From positions 17,865,780 to 17,929,779 of the forward strand of contig JACMZG010001870.1 of assembly GCA_018340805.1 (NCBI GenBank): DNA of 64,000 nt, read 5' to 3'. The notes beneath the pieces were generated by a model that had not been told where the DNA came from, made no database searches, and saw only the letters and a list, made by a program, of their open reading frames with translations. Positions 11,668 through 25,190 of this stretch are shown one piece after another. Position numbers and translations under genes: made by a program. Every line of letters starts with the position of its first letter. Positions within the stretch are counted from its first letter, which is position 1. This stretch comes from Microvelia longipes (lineage: Eukaryota; Arthropoda; Insecta; Hemiptera; Veliidae).

Positions 11668-14600
11668 AGTCATCATATTTGTTAGCTGTGATCACTTTGT
11701 GATACCATTATAAATTACTCTTAAAAAGGCAAAACATAAACTTAAGAAACAATTTTATAAAAGTTTAATCATTGTGGATCTCAAATCAACTTTTTTCTCT
11801 TTTAATATTTTTTTATTATACATTCTATTTATAACATGGTAATATTTTATGCATATGGATATTTTTGAGACGTGGACATAAATAAATAAATGATAACAGA
11901 TGTTTCACCAATTAACTTGTTGCAAAGATTAATCTTAAATCTTCTACTCAGAATACTGTGTGCCTAGACCTCCTTTGAGAAATCAAACCTAGTATTCTGT
12001 CTTCATTGATATAAACATTCTAGATTGCAGCCTGACTACTGCCAGGTGATCAATCATGTATCGATTTTAAACTTACATTTTGCACAAAATGCGTACACAA
12101 ATATTTCTTTGTGTTTAATAATCATTTTTGTAATATTAATATTTCCATGTATATCGCATTAATTTTATCATTTTGTAGATATTGCAACATAAAATATTTA
12201 ATTTATTTCTGGTAATTTCTAAATGTATTTGTAAAACATATTTTGATCACTTTATATATTATTGCATAACATAAAAGAACCCTACTTATGAGGTAAATAA
12301 GTAGAATAAGCTTGTCATCACCCTGATTTTTTTTTATTACATACTAAAAATGATTAATTGTAACAAGTAAGCAATTGATAATTTATCTTTAATTCACCAT
12401 TTTCATATATAACAAAACTGTCAATTTAAAATGACAATATGCACATCAAAATATTATGATTAAAGGAGGTATTAAATTCATTCTAACACATTTTCTTTTA
12501 ACGATTAATGTTGAAAACTATAGAAAAATTAAAAGTTTAATAAGTTAATTTTAATAAGAAACCATTTGAAACTTGTAAAGAAATAAAAAAGCAGGTGTTT
12601 AAGTGTTCCAGCAGTTCTCTAAAAGTATTTAAAGGTATAAAATATTCATTAATTGAAATTAAGTATAGATATTTGGTATTGAAATTATGTCATATAATTT
12701 TAAGTGCATTATGTAGAGAAATTACTATAGTAGTTAAATAAGTTTAATATAGTAGAGTATCCAAAAGATATTTTGGTTAATATATTTAGGATATAAATAT
12801 CTAATCAATAAAAGACTTTTACATTATATTTTTAAATCTGGAAGGTATCATTGCACATGAGAGAGAGGCTACAGTTATGTTAAGAACACTGTAATAATAT
12901 AACTGTAATGTAACAAAAAATACCTATAGGCATACATAGTAAGACAGCAAATTTAGGAATTTAAAGTTGCCACTTAGTGACCTTGTTACAGGATACAAGC
13001 AAAGGTAATTGAAAAAGATTGTAGAAGTGGAATGGGTAAACTAGTGGAAGACTTAAATAGATGACTGAAAATTTTCTGTTTTAGACTATTAACTATAATA
13101 GACAGCTGGATTAAATTCTTCTAGTTGGCAACATTGTCATGATATGACTAGACTAATTATAAGTAATTTTCTTAAAATAAAAAAAAATCCTATAAATTAT
13201 CAAAGGGCCAAATCTTTACAAGGTGTTTTTTTAATATAATTTATTGTGTTTAACTATTGGATTGTAATAAAATCGAAAGATAGATATCTATTTTATAGTA
13301 AGAAAAAAGTGTGGATTGATAGATTTTTCATAAATAAATACAGCAGTTAAATCCAACTTTTTTGTGTGCATTTTAGACTCATTGGTTTTTGATAAATATT
13401 TTAATATGATTCATTTTATTTAAGCATTGAATAGTTATAAAATCGAAAGTTTAACATCCATTTCATTGGAAAGAAACAAAATTGAAGCGTGAGCATTTTT
13501 TCTGAAAGAAATACAGAAGGAAAATCTACATTTTTTGTACACATTTTGGACTCTTTGGTTTCTGGCGTTTTTACATATTTTTAAAATAACATCTTATAAA
13601 GAATGTACTCCCCTTTTAGGAAAAAAATAATCATAAATTTTTATAAAGTGGGATAATTAAGTAATGAGATCTAATCTTAAGCATTCAGGGATTAAGACCC
13701 TGGGTCTTCCCTGGATTATCTCATCTATCAACAAAAAAAAAAAAAAACAATAGCTACTCGAAAAATGAATCATAAGCAAATTATTTTTAAGATAAAAAAT
13801 AGCAAAAAACACCTAAACTAACAAGTCTAAAATGTACACACAAAGGTTAAATTTTACTACCATATTTCATTTAGAAAAATTGAATAATCCTTACTTGTTT
13901 TGTTTTCTTACTATAAAATAGAGGTTAGAGTATGATAAGGGGCCCACCCACAAAATCAAAACAAATAAATTTCCCACCAAATTTTGTTACATTTATTAAG
14001 GGTGGGTCCATAACCATACTATATACTAGGGTGTGCAAGTATGAGATTTTATAACAATGCAATGCTTACATACTATAAATTATATTAAATACGTGCATTA
14101 AAAAGGACAAATGTATACGAGATTTGTCCCTATGATAACGCACAGGATTTTTCATAGGTAATGAGGTCTGGTACAACCAGCTACATGAGGTTGCCAATAG
14201 GCTACCCTAGTCCAGCTGTCAATTTTTGCCAACCCTTTACAGTGAATAAGCTTGATAAGTGTGCTTACTATAAATGAAAATATATAATCATTTGAGTCCT
14301 TAGAGCTTGATACTCGGGTGGTTGATGTAAAAAACAACCATATCCTAGTAAAACAGAAATAGTTAGGTTCCATTTTTCTAACCAGAACGAAAAATGACAG
14401 ACACAGCTAGTCATAAAAAAGTTTTTACAGATGTTCCATAGGGTGGGGCCCAGTATCTAAAAGAACAGCAGACATTTCCGTTGCTACTGGTTCTTTATAA
14501 TATGTTAAATCTAACTCGATTGCACTGTATTTTTTCATACCAAGAAGGGATAATATCTATCAGAAGTAACCAGAAAGTCCGCCTAGAGTAAATTAAGAAC

Positions 14601-15127
14601 TCCAGACATATTTTATAAACCAAGTGTAAACGAAATCTTTTTCTTTAATAGTGAGAATTCTATAATTACAAAATAAAATATGAAGGCATGAACGGTTTTA
14701 CTGACTTCACACAGTTAACCTTCCGAGTGAGTAAACACAATAAAGCTTACACATAAACCCAAGCATATAAGTTTTAAAACTTGAAGAATAATATACAACA
14801 GCAAATGGCTAAGTCTTAGGAAGTACCAAGAATGGTTAGAAATACGTAAAGCACCAATAAATTAACCCAAACAAGTAAAATAAGTACACAATAAAATTGA
14901 TAACTCGCTAGACCTCATGAGAAACAACACGTATTTTGTTAACAATAAAACTTACAATATTCGTTTAATCTTCGCTGAAAGTGCTGGTTTCCATATCTTT
15001 ATTCATAATCACAAATATAATTTTGTTTAAATAAAAACTTTAAAATATATTATAAAAATAAATAACGAAGCAGCAAACCTATAAACTTGAACGTCATCTA
15101 CTCACAACACCGAAATCGATACTTACT
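11668..15127. other. AT-rich DNA with diverged tandem and inverted copies near 13.2-13.9 kb
   Basis: 13196-13390 and 13391-13560 are diverged tandem copies (shared ATAAAATCGAAAG, and CATTTTAGACTC against CATTTTGGACTC). 13795-13925 is an inverted copy. No supported gene. Confidence 0.5.
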
Positions 15128-15500
15128 TGCAGTTTAGCCAACTTTTAGGTCTCGTTTTAGGTATATAATTTAACTTATAAAAATTATAATTTTCAATCTT
15201 ATTAATCCATTAAATAATTATTTAAACAAGAAAATGTATTAAATAATTAGCTATTAGCATTGAGACTAATTTAATTACTCATTTTCATTTAAACCTTTGA
15301 TTTAAACTCTTTGTTTTGTTTTTATGTGTTTTTCGCCATTTTGGATTTCAGGCCAAAGTTGTCAAGTTTCTCTCAGCTGTTTAAGTTAGCTGAGAAATTT
15401 TTCTAGAAGTTCTTTTAATTCAGTGTTTAATAGTAATATAATATGATTGATTTAATAAAAGAGTGTCATATTTAAAAAAACATTTGAGTAGAAGTTGTGT
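15128..15500. promoter_or_regulatory. probable divergent promoter between CNOT7 and the F-box gene
   Basis: Neither gene shows its first exon at its ATG, so both probably begin in 5' UTR exons between them. On the minus strand a donor (CAA|GTAAGTA) ends a possible CNOT7 leader exon at 15127. About 200 bases upstream lies CCAAAATGGCG (15337-15347 on the plus strand as its complement), which resembles a YY1/Pho-type element found near housekeeping start sites. A possible F-box leader donor, CAG|GTAATG, is at about 15853. This is inference from layout and splice-like signals; no TATA box or start site is claimed. Confidence 0.3.
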
Positions 15501-16021
15501 GCACATTTGTTTTATTTGAATTCCCCTTTTTGAAGTTTCGTTTCATTCTGTTCTTATTTGGGTCGGGCTGTGCTCTATCGCGAGATTAAAGTTTTATTTA
15601 TATCGGTTGTTCTGAATATTTTCTGTGTAATTTTCCTTTTATTTTGATTATCTGTTAGTTTTTTAACTCCCCTTATTGCACACAATGTAAATCATTGTAA
15701 TTCTATGAATAATTTTTCGATTTTTTTACCCTATTTCAACACAACTCAAATTCCTTTCCCTGTTTCCGTTTTGTTGGTTCTTGAGTTATTTGGATGACAG
15801 AGTGATGTTATTATTTGCCTCTTTTATACTGTATTAACATCTTTTAGAATCAGGTAATGTTTTAATCAGAGATTTGTTTAGTATCTATTTATTTGTTAGC
15901 TGCTGAAGTTGTCTTGCTATAAATAGTGAGTGTCTCATTTAATGGCTGACTAAATAGTGGTGGTTTTGACGATCAATGCTCCTTGTCATATTTTATAATG
16001 TTATGAAAACCAACAATTGCT

Positions 16022-16360
16022 TCACAATCAGAGATTGAGTTTTACTAAACCCTAAATTACACGTCAAGCTCTTCACCTATCCACGTATAAAGATATATTA
16101 CTAGAGGGGTCTTTGTGGTTAAATTTTGTAACATCGAAAAAGTAACCTGACTACCTTGGACCATCAATAATCAAATAAACTCAACAAAATTCACAATCAG
16201 ACAATGGGTGTTATTAAACCTTAAATTACATGTCAAGCTCTTTGCCTATCCATACATAGAGATATAATACTAGAGAGGCCTTAGTGGTTGAATTTTGAAA
16301 CATTGAAAAAGTAACCCGACTACCTTCGGCTATCAATAATCAAATAAACAGAATAAAATT
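16022..16360 (+). repeat. 168-bp tandem duplication
   Basis: 16022-16189 and 16190-16360 share CACAATCAGA, AAATTACA, GTCAAGCTC, GAAAAAGTAACC and ATCAATAATCAAATAAAC. The second unit contains one end of a hAT-like MITE. Confidence 0.8.
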
Positions 16361-16559
16361 ACTGTAACATATATATTAAAGAAAGTTTGAAGTACATATC
16401 AAAACACAGATAATGTGTGTGCGCAAATCCAAAACAATTTATTTGTTATAACCTTAAATCACTCTTGAAGGAGGTTTCAATGAGGTCACACAGAGCCCCA
16501 GAAAATGTTTCAGGCCACTCAATGGATTTAGATAGGCTATGCCCCCTCTAGTCTCTATG
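16255..16559 (-). mobile_element. hAT-like MITE, reverse copy
   Basis: Begins CATAGAGATATAATACTAGA and ends CCCTCTAGTCTCTATG, matching in inverted orientation the elements at 26194 and 51499. No target duplication remains visible. Confidence 0.6.
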
Positions 16560-17298
16560 TTTGAAGTATTTTGAGCTTACTTACTTATTACTATCAGACC
16601 AACCTCATTGGTTCCTTAACAATATTTGTCTACCCTGTCAACTGATTATAACTGTGTGTAATACTATGGTCATTAACATATTCCGTTTACAGTTTGAGAA
16701 AAATTTAGTTTTCCATTCCACTCTAGTAGCATACACTGTCCCTCACTAGAATAATCAAAACAAATCCTATGACATACAAGTTTCATAGCAATTAACAAGT
16801 ACTGAGTTTATGTATACTTCATCTTCCAAGACTCAGACAGTTACCTATAATGACTCTCCTGTATAGGTAAAGTCTTTTTGCTAACATAATTTTGTATACT
16901 CATGCTAATAAAGAATTTGTTAAAAATAAAATTATGACTCCTCTGTGCCATAAATAATAAAAATAAATCTGATAGGTTTCCAATTGATTAACATTGGATC
17001 ACACAAAATGACACCTGGGTACTTACATCTTTATTTTAGCTTATTCTTTGTTTTAGCTACTTGTTGAAGGAAAAAGTTAAAATTATGATATTGGATTATT
17101 GCTAATTTGAAACTTAAATTATAATGTTAGACTTCCTATTTTTTTTAATTGATAGGTATTATTAATAGTGTAGACAAACTAGGTATATTTTACTTCAATC
17201 TATTACCAAAATGAATTGATTAACATATTTCCTTCTCTTAAACTCTTTAAATATCTAAGAAAATGTGACTTAATTTTTGTGTACTTATTTTGTTTCAG

Positions 17299-17498
17299 AA
17301 TGGATATTTTAGGTAATTTGCCATTAGAAATCTCTCAAGAGATCCTAACTCTGTTAGATGCTGAGGATGTAGCTTGTTGCTCTCTTGTTTGTAAACGTTG
17401 GAGAGAAATTTCTAATTATAATAGAGTATGGTTTAAACTATGTATTAAATATGGCATTGATGTTAAAGAGGCATCTGTAGAAAGTCCACTGATATCAG
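17299..17498 (+). CDS. F-box gene coding exon 1 (F-box domain)
   Basis: It begins one base before the ATG, after a polypyrimidine-rich acceptor, and ends at ATATCAG|GTAACA. It holds the whole F-box and the short linker to the propeller. Coding starts at 17300. Confidence 0.85.
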
Positions 17499-19327
17499 GT
17501 AACAAAATATTTTTATCTTTAAAATTAGTATTTTAAAGATACCCGAGATTTTATAATTTTGGGGTAGTGAAGCTTCCTTGAATTAAAAGTTTTAAGTCAT
17601 TCGATTGAAGTGAGTTACCTAGTGTGCAGAACTATTGTGAGAATAGAATAATTCATGCTTTAAAACTCTTGTGAAGAGTGAAATTAAATTTTTAACAAAA
17701 TAAATAACTGCATTTTGATAGGATTTGTTGACAAGGATGGCAAGTTTTTTGACAATATTGCCAAACTTTATTTTTATACTTCACGTCATTAGCTTTTAAA
17801 AAAACAATCTAAATTTTAAGATCTAATTTATCTTGTTGACTACAATACCTGTCAAGGGCCTATAATTTTTTAGTGCTTCTGAGCACCTTCCAACTCAAGC
17901 TTGTCCAAATAATTTAAGTATATTATATGTTGTCTTTTTTATGGTTGTGTCAAACTTAAATATTTTAAGTTCCTACCATAATTTGTAGCTTTTCTACAAT
18001 CATCTAATACATGTACTTAACCAAGCTGTTATTCTTGAAATTAATAAATTAGAAATGTTTCTGTCAATTTGTTGCAGGTGTTGGGGAGGATGCTCTGTTA
18101 CCTCAGTGCAAGTGGGCTAGAATATTTAATGGTTACTTTGCTGCTCTCATATCAAATTGGAGTTCTTCCAATTGTGAGAAATTTGAAATACCCTACCGTG
18201 AACCAACAGAACCTAACGTTGTCCGACGAATCAACACGGACGGGTCTACTATTGTATTTGGAGATTTTAATGGAATCATTGATATATGGAGGGTCAAATC
18301 GGGAGGTAGGTGTGTACCAAGGCATATACAGAGTATCAGTATTCCCAACCATTCCGTATCAAAAGTATTTACAAATACAGATTATGTCATAGCTGTAATA
18401 GATTCGAGCTACATCCTCGTATACGGGTTAGAAATCGAGTCTCAAAAATATTCAATGTTAGGTTGTTTCTACGCTATTGTACCCAGTCCATCTGTCCGTG
18501 AGAATGATCCAGCCACTAGATTTGTTTATAAAAATGTCAATGAACCATTGACTCGGTTTTTAGAACGTAGAGTAGCTTGCCTTGTGGTTCATACTTTCGG
18601 TATATTTAACAGAACATTGTACCTGAGGACAAGGATAGATTCAGTATCACTGTGGGATCTCAGGTCTTTCAAATACTGTGGTGAAATCCATATTTTCAAC
18701 CATGATTGTTCCATCACAGCCAATGGAAACCATTTGTACATCCACTACGGTAACCGAATATTAGCTTATGACAATTCTTGTAAAAATAAAAGAGAGTATA
18801 ACGTGTGTGGTGTGGGTTCAGAAGGGGACAACAGATACATCACTTCATTACATTTCAATGATAACTTGATAACAGCATTATCTGCTTACTACAGAGATCT
18901 GTACGAGGTCAGTCGTAAGCTAATAGTGTGGAATAAGAAATCTTGTAAACAGGTGAGTGAGAAAATACTTCAAATGTATGAATATGCCTTTCTCCACCCC
19001 AAGCTGGACATAGTTTATATCATCAGGCAGTCGAGAAATAAGTACGTGATCAAAGCGTGGGAGCCTCACCGAGAGGAAACACTCTGGGTTGCTCTTCACA
19101 ACAGCCAGTTAGATTCCTATCATTTCAGCACTGTGGGATGTCGCTTCACCCTCTTCTTCACTATACTTCATCAGAATTATTATATATTTGACTCTAAGAA
19201 CGGAAAGAAAAAACCATTACAGCTCAATGGATCTGAAAATTCAATTATTCATTTCTGTAATGATTCTTTTATGCTAACTGAGACAAGATCCCTGAAAACA
19301 TTTACTATTTTCTCTTTTGTTAGGTGA
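17300..19327 (+). CDS. F-box protein with WD40-like propeller, complete, 482 aa
   Basis: Likely substrate-recognition subunit of an SCF (Skp1-cullin-F-box) ubiquitin ligase. The coding sequence joins 17300-17498 and 18078-19327 (1,449 bases including the stop) around one intron with CAG|GTAACA and TTGCAG borders, splitting a glycine codon. Residues 4-48 form a clear F-box, with LPLEISQEILTLLD, CSLVCKRWREIS and a closing VWFKLC. The remainder is beta-propeller-like, with blades ending in WD-type strands: DIWRV near 135, SLWDL near 257, LIVWN near 348 and IKAWEP near 391. Blades are degenerate, so the exact repeat number is unclear. The start is the first ATG after a strong acceptor (TTTGTTTCAG at 17289-17298), which implies an upstream untranslated exon. 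I cannot assign it to a named FBXW member. Confidence 0.87.
18078..19327 (+). CDS. F-box gene coding exon 2 (propeller region)
   Basis: It begins after TTTGTTGCAG with GT, completing the split glycine codon, then reads VGEDALLPQCKWARIFNGYF and continues without a stop for more than 400 codons to TGA at 19325. An open frame of this length is strong coding evidence in such AT-rich DNA. The protein ends TFTIFSFVR. Confidence 0.88.
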
Positions 19328-19462
19328 AATGACTTTGAGTAAACAGTAATATGTGACGGACTATATCCTATCCCTTGCAACTGACATATTGTTATGTTGA
19401 CATATGGTTCTTTAAGAGAGGAATTAAAATTAGTTCCAAAACCTCTCGAGGATTGAGCTCAA

Positions 19463-19468
19463 AATAAA
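19463..19468 (+). terminator. candidate polyadenylation signal of the F-box gene
   Basis: AATAAA lies 136 bases after the F-box stop codon. Another lies near 19613. In this AT-rich DNA the hexamer is common, so the first suitably spaced one is only the best guess. Confidence 0.35.
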
Positions 19469-22400
19469 TCTTTATTAATGCCCATAATCCTTTAAATGAT
19501 TCAATGTGCTGTTGTAATTACTGTGATATTGTAAGATTATTTTCTCATGGCTTTAACCAAGACAAGATAGGTAAATATTTATTTAGGTATAATGAAAAAA
19601 GATTTCAAGGAAATAAAGGAATGCATTTTAGAATTACCAAGGATCAATGAGGTGTTTGATTGGACTTACTAAGGTTTGAGTTCTTTGATGTATGTAGAAA
19701 AATTGGAGGAATACTTACAAGGCGTACTTTGAATATAGCTTGATAAAAGCTAATCTTATAATGAGTTTTAGAATTGTCTAAACCTTATCTTAACCTCCAA
19801 ACTACTTCTTATGCAGCAGTCTTGAAATGCTATGAAGTATAATTTACATGTTATTCAGATGCACTTGAATAGTATCTGATTACTTTTTATAGAACTAATT
19901 TTAAATAGGCATATAGCAATATGAAATTAATATATGTTGTATGCATATGCACTATATTTTTTATAATATAAATTTGCTAATGAACACATTATTGTTAAAC
20001 AAGAGTGTCAGTTACTATTAATTCTAGAAATTTGAACAGTACAATTTTACAAAAAAACACCTTTGAAGCATCAATTTATTAACGTTTTTTATTATTTATA
20101 TTTAATGAAGTTTGTACATGTATAGTTTTATTTATTTAATGAAGTTATTTTCTTTTTAAATTCTATATAGTTGGTAATTTCCATAAATTCTAGGATTGTT
20201 CTTATTTATTTATATTTTTGTGATAATTTAGGGGTTTTCTTTTTATAGTGTAATAGTTTTGAAATTCCGACAGGTATACAGAAATGTATATTCTAAATAT
20301 TGTTAAAACTTTTTTATTGGTTATAACAATTAAAGTATGATGAACATTATTAGTATCAAGTTACTTTGTAACTTATAGGGTTATGTGTCTTAAATAGGAA
20401 TAGCTTCTTAGCCTTTTCTAATCATTGGATAACTGTCAAGTAATGCAAATCCTAAAACCTGGTTAAAACTCATTTGTCTCGCATAAGCTCAAGGCTCGTG
20501 TGTGACACTGATTTATTTTACTTAATAATGGAATCAGACTGGAGATCAGTTTCCTATCTTTTTTTCTGTATTGTTAACATAAAATAATGTAAAGTGTATA
20601 AATAATGCCTTTTTAAAAACTATTGAAGTCGTACACCATTTCATTTGACCTTAAAACAAAAATAAATCACATTTTTTTTCTATTATCATCATGCTTTGTA
20701 TCCATCATCAATACATCCAATATATTAGTATTATTCTATTATTATTTTAAAGGTACTATTTATCTGTAAAATGTTTTTTTTACCACATATTAAAATTATC
20801 ATTAAGCATCAAGGAATCAAAATTCAAGATACAAGTAATGGTTTTTTTTTTCAATTTCTGTTATTTTTATTTGAGCTATTGCTCTTTAAAGGGACCTTTT
20901 TTATACCTGCATGCGTTATTATTTATTTAGTTTATTAATAAAGTAAAAACTAGTATCTGATGTTAAAGAACTTAGCTTTTTTGTGTATACTAAAAATGTA
21001 ATTGATTGCCATCCTGATATATGACCGAGTAACTTCTCTTATGATATTTGCCTAACTGAGTACTCTTTCTCTTTTTTTAAATAGCCCTCTTTTAGTTTAT
21101 TTTTCCTAAAATTTAATTATTAACACATTTTTTAACTCCTAGAAAGAACGGTTCTTTTAGACTACAATTGTCTATAATATATTTTTTATTGTAAATCGTG
21201 TATTTTAATGAAACTAAAAATGTTTGTGACACTTTTTTTCATTCAAAGCAGAGGTCATTGGTTAATTTTTCTTGACCACTATATGAATGATTTTTTTCAA
21301 TATGTTGAATAATGATTATGTTCACTAATCATTACTGCTTTTTTTGGCCAAAAAAAGCCATTAAATTAAAGGATTTGCGTTGTTTAGCTTAATATAGTGT
21401 GCTGTTTTCTTCTGTAGCAACATTTTGTAAAGTTTGAGCTCTTATTTCCCATTCAGGAAAATAGAAAGCTAAAAAATTGGGTTTAATGCTGACTAAAATA
21501 AGACCTAGTTTTAAGTAAAAAAAAAAAATAGTGGATAAAATTGTTCTAAATTTTAATAAAAATTGCACCTGATTCTCATATGTGGATGTTTTGGGTATGG
21601 GCAATACACTTTTAATCCACAAGTATGCCATCCCAGAGTGACCTCTGCTCTAGAATGTAATTTTGGTATTAATTAATATGTATTTGATTAATCAGGTTTT
21701 TGTTTGGATAAATTATGTTTTTTTATCCATTTTACTAGATTCATTTTTCAACAAATTAGTTATTGATGAAATCTGTAATCTTTGTTCCTTTTTAAGCTAA
21801 AACATAGATGGTTCACTTTCAAGTGTTTTAGGAACACTCAATTGACAAGTTTATGATTTAAGTTGGGGCCTCATCACTAGATTCTTGAAGAGCGCTAGTT
21901 GTAAGAACCTATTTACTCTATTCTCTACTAGAATGTGCTGTAATATTTTTTTAATGCAATTAGTCGCCATTAGATCATAATATTTGAGATCTACTTTTGT
22001 TTTCAAAAACTTGAGGGTCCCATCAAACAGAACAGCACTGTTGTTTTTTTTTTTTAAAATAACAATAATTCATTTTAAGTGTTTGACTTAAGATTCAAAT
22101 TTGCTATCTGGATATAACATCTTGGGTTGGCACTATCGGATAAGTTAAGCAAATTTAATAAATGATACTCTGACATTTGAGGTTCAAATCCAAGGGAGAG
22201 TATATGGGAATAAAGAGTGAGAAAAATTACATTCTTTAACAATATATACAAAATTCTTATAAAGCTTATTGGGGATCCATCCTCTTTTATTTGGGGATCC
22301 ATCATTCTAGCACCAAATAGCAGATGGAAAGAATTTATTACCCTCAATAGCTCATTGTTTAAATTTAATAATAATATCTGACAGTTTCACACTTCCACCA

Positions 22401-24125
22401 CTACATGAGCCTTTTGCATCCTTCAATTATTTTTTTTAATTTTTTGAGTGAACCATCTATGTTAGTATTGTTTATCTTTGGTTAAAACAATCATTCTAAT
22501 CAAGTGCTTCTACCATTCATTAGATTTTTTTTATTTAACAATAAACAACAATTTTAATTATTGAGACATGTTTATATTTTGGAAAGTAATACCAAGTAAG
22601 ATATCAACATCTTAAATCATACAAATGTGAAACAAGTTTTACACTGGTGATTTTATCAATTTTTAACATATTTACCTCCTTATTTAGCATTTAGAATAAT
22701 CGATTGGTTTGACTATATATTATTTATTTCTATACATATTTCTAACAGTGCTTAAATTTGCTTCTAACTGGCCCTTAGTGCTAGTTTTTAGGAGCAGTTT
22801 ATATAAAACACTATTGAAAATATTTTTATGAAATAAATGATGTTCAGCTCGACCTAACCCCCATAGATTTGATGTTTTAAAAAAAGATGTAAAAACTTGA
22901 TTTCATATTTTACTCTGGTGTTACTAAAAAAAAAAATATTTGTATGTCATATCTAGCATAAACAATTAAAACTGAACTTGCTTAAGCTATAATTGCACAT
23001 TTAATTCTTGTTTAACGCCTCAAGAAAGTCACTTTTAATTTAGTCACATTAATTTATTGTAACTTGAGTGCCTAATTTGAAATTTCCTGTAAATTTGTTC
23101 TGTGAGTGAATTTATTGGGTGGACTTGAGCAGTGTTAATGTTTGGACTCTCTAATTTAAATGGAATCTGAAAATTCAATTAGTAGATCTTCAAGATTATG
23201 AATTAAATTGATCATCAATAGAAGACCACTTTACTTCCAAAAAATGTCAAGAATGGATAATATTTTTCAAGATATAGTGCCTCGAAGAAAAAATTTTTAC
23301 TCACAACAGAATTCTACTAGTACTCCTTAGATAAGCTGTTTATTTTATCATCATTTCAACATTACCATCATTTAACAAGGAAGTAATGTTTCGTCGACAG
23401 AATAATTCTCAATCAAAATTTGTTTGGTTTAATCTTTTTTTCCTGCAAATATTGTCTGCTTTTGAATGTTCTTTTATGTTGTCCAACTTTTTTTTATTTT
23501 GTCTTAACTCTTCTTAGTAGTTTCCTATAGTATGTCTTTATCAGTTCTTTTAAGTGCATTTTCTTTCTTAAATATGAGGTAGGTATGCAGAAAATTGTTT
23601 GCTTGGAAAATTCGTTTTTTAGGGGACCATTTCTCTTTATAATAAATCAACCTGATAACCTTAGTATGATTCTAAGAAAGTTAAATAATTAAAATATTGT
23701 TTATTGTAGTGTTACTTAGTTGAAGATTCATTATTCAAAATGTTTTATACTTCCTTATACCTATAAATTACTTCACTCTTAATTTAAATAATTAATTAAA
23801 AATGAAATAATTTTTAAAATTAGTTGCGTGTCAACAAAATAAATTAATAAGAAAAAAAAAGATAAAACCCAAAATCAAGTTTAAGTGGTTTACAAATTCA
23901 TGCTATTGATTGAATTAATAGAGCATGTATGATGCTAATATGAATTAAAAACACGAATTATATTTTCTGCAACAAGATAGAAGCTGGTTGGTTGACTACA
24001 TCCTTCAAGTTTCTCTGGTGCTGATGGCAGTTGCAAGTTTTTTCGTCTTTAAATTGCAAAATTCATTGGCACCACAATAATAGTAATCGTGCTGTAATTA
24101 TGTTATTGGTGTTCTGTATTTGCAG
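19469..24125. other. AT-rich intergenic DNA
   Basis: No supported coding region. Contains a possible Pol III box pair at 22128-22191. Confidence 0.5.
22128..22191 (+). repeat. possible tRNA-derived SINE promoter (A and B boxes)
   Basis: GGTTCAAATCC at 22181-22191 is a perfect B box. TGGCACTATCGG at 22128-22139 is a partial A box 42 bases earlier. Flanks do not fold as a tRNA, so this is at best a decayed SINE head. Confidence 0.3.
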
Positions 24126-24225
24126 ATTGTGAAAATGGTGTGGAATTTATTGAAGAAATGATCAGGCTTATTTCTAGATTTGCCAATTCCGTATAAAACA
24201 ATTGTGTTGTCTCATAACACAAAAG
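24126..24225 (+). other. candidate spliced exon, mostly non-coding
   Basis: Bordered by a strong acceptor (CTGTATTTGCAG) and a strong donor (AAAAG|GTAAGTG), 100 bases apart. The longest frame reads CENGVEFIEEMIRLISRF and ends in TAA 21 bases before the donor. No partner exon was identified. It could be part of an unseen transcript or a chance pair of sites. Confidence 0.2.
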
Positions 24226-25160
24226 GTAAGTGTCACAAATAATATTTGTTTTCCTGGTACTTTAAAGAACCAGGTTCTACATATATTGCTGATTTATTTT
24301 ATGGAAAGAGTGACTTGGAGCAAAAAATTCCATGGTAACCTTTTCCCTTGAACAGCCTAGAGAAGGAAAATTATGAAAATTTTTCTGTTCACCAGTTAGA
24401 ATTATCCGGCATGTTCCCTCAAAAGTAATGTGAAGGTAAAAAGTACAAGTCCTAAATTGTTCATTCTTGTGCACAAGATAAAAAAAAGTTTTGAGATCTC
24501 AGAATAAAATTTTATTGATGACATCACAACACAAGAGTATCATGCAAAGAAATCTTATACGCATAGCTGAGCTGTATAGAGCTTCAAAGCAAAACTTTCC
24601 TGGAAATTCTTTTTAAACATTTGCTGGAAACTTTGAAAAATTGTATGTTTGTTGCCCTATAAGCGCTTGTCTCACCTGTCTCTATTTATCAAAATTTTTT
24701 GTATAATTGAATCTGAGAGGAAGAATTGTACTTTTAAAGTGATAGATAATAGATTTCCTTAAGACAAAACCAACTAATTGTATTTCATTATGGGATAGAG
24801 TTTGATGATATTACTTTCCTCTCACATTGGTTTTGGAATAAAACAAGCGTTTTACTCTTGTTCTATCAGGTCTTTTATGACCATTCATTTTATTATTATT
24901 TTTTCCCTTAAAAAAACTTTTATATTCATATGTTTTTATTAAATAAAATGAGTTTTTTATTATACCTTTTTCCTTAATCAAGTCATCATTTGATTTCCTA
25001 TAATTGGAGTGGGATGCATTGTAATAGGAACACACTTTTTCATCAAATGTCCACGAAAGATCCCGAAAATAGAAAAAAGTTATTGTGTGGATGTATTTAT
25101 ATATATCTCCGAGTACAATGTCCTTGTAAACAATATACAAGTCAAATGGCTGAATTGAAT

Positions 25161-25190
25161 AAGTATGATTTACTAGTGTAAATCATACTT
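25161..25190. repeat. perfect 13-bp-arm hairpin
   Basis: AAGTATGATTTAC, loop TAGT, GTAAATCATACTT. It stands alone in otherwise unstructured AT-rich DNA. Confidence 0.8.

Noticed and set aside
14152..14373. 73-codon minus-strand frame
   Set aside because: No splice sites, motif or compositional support; treated as chance.
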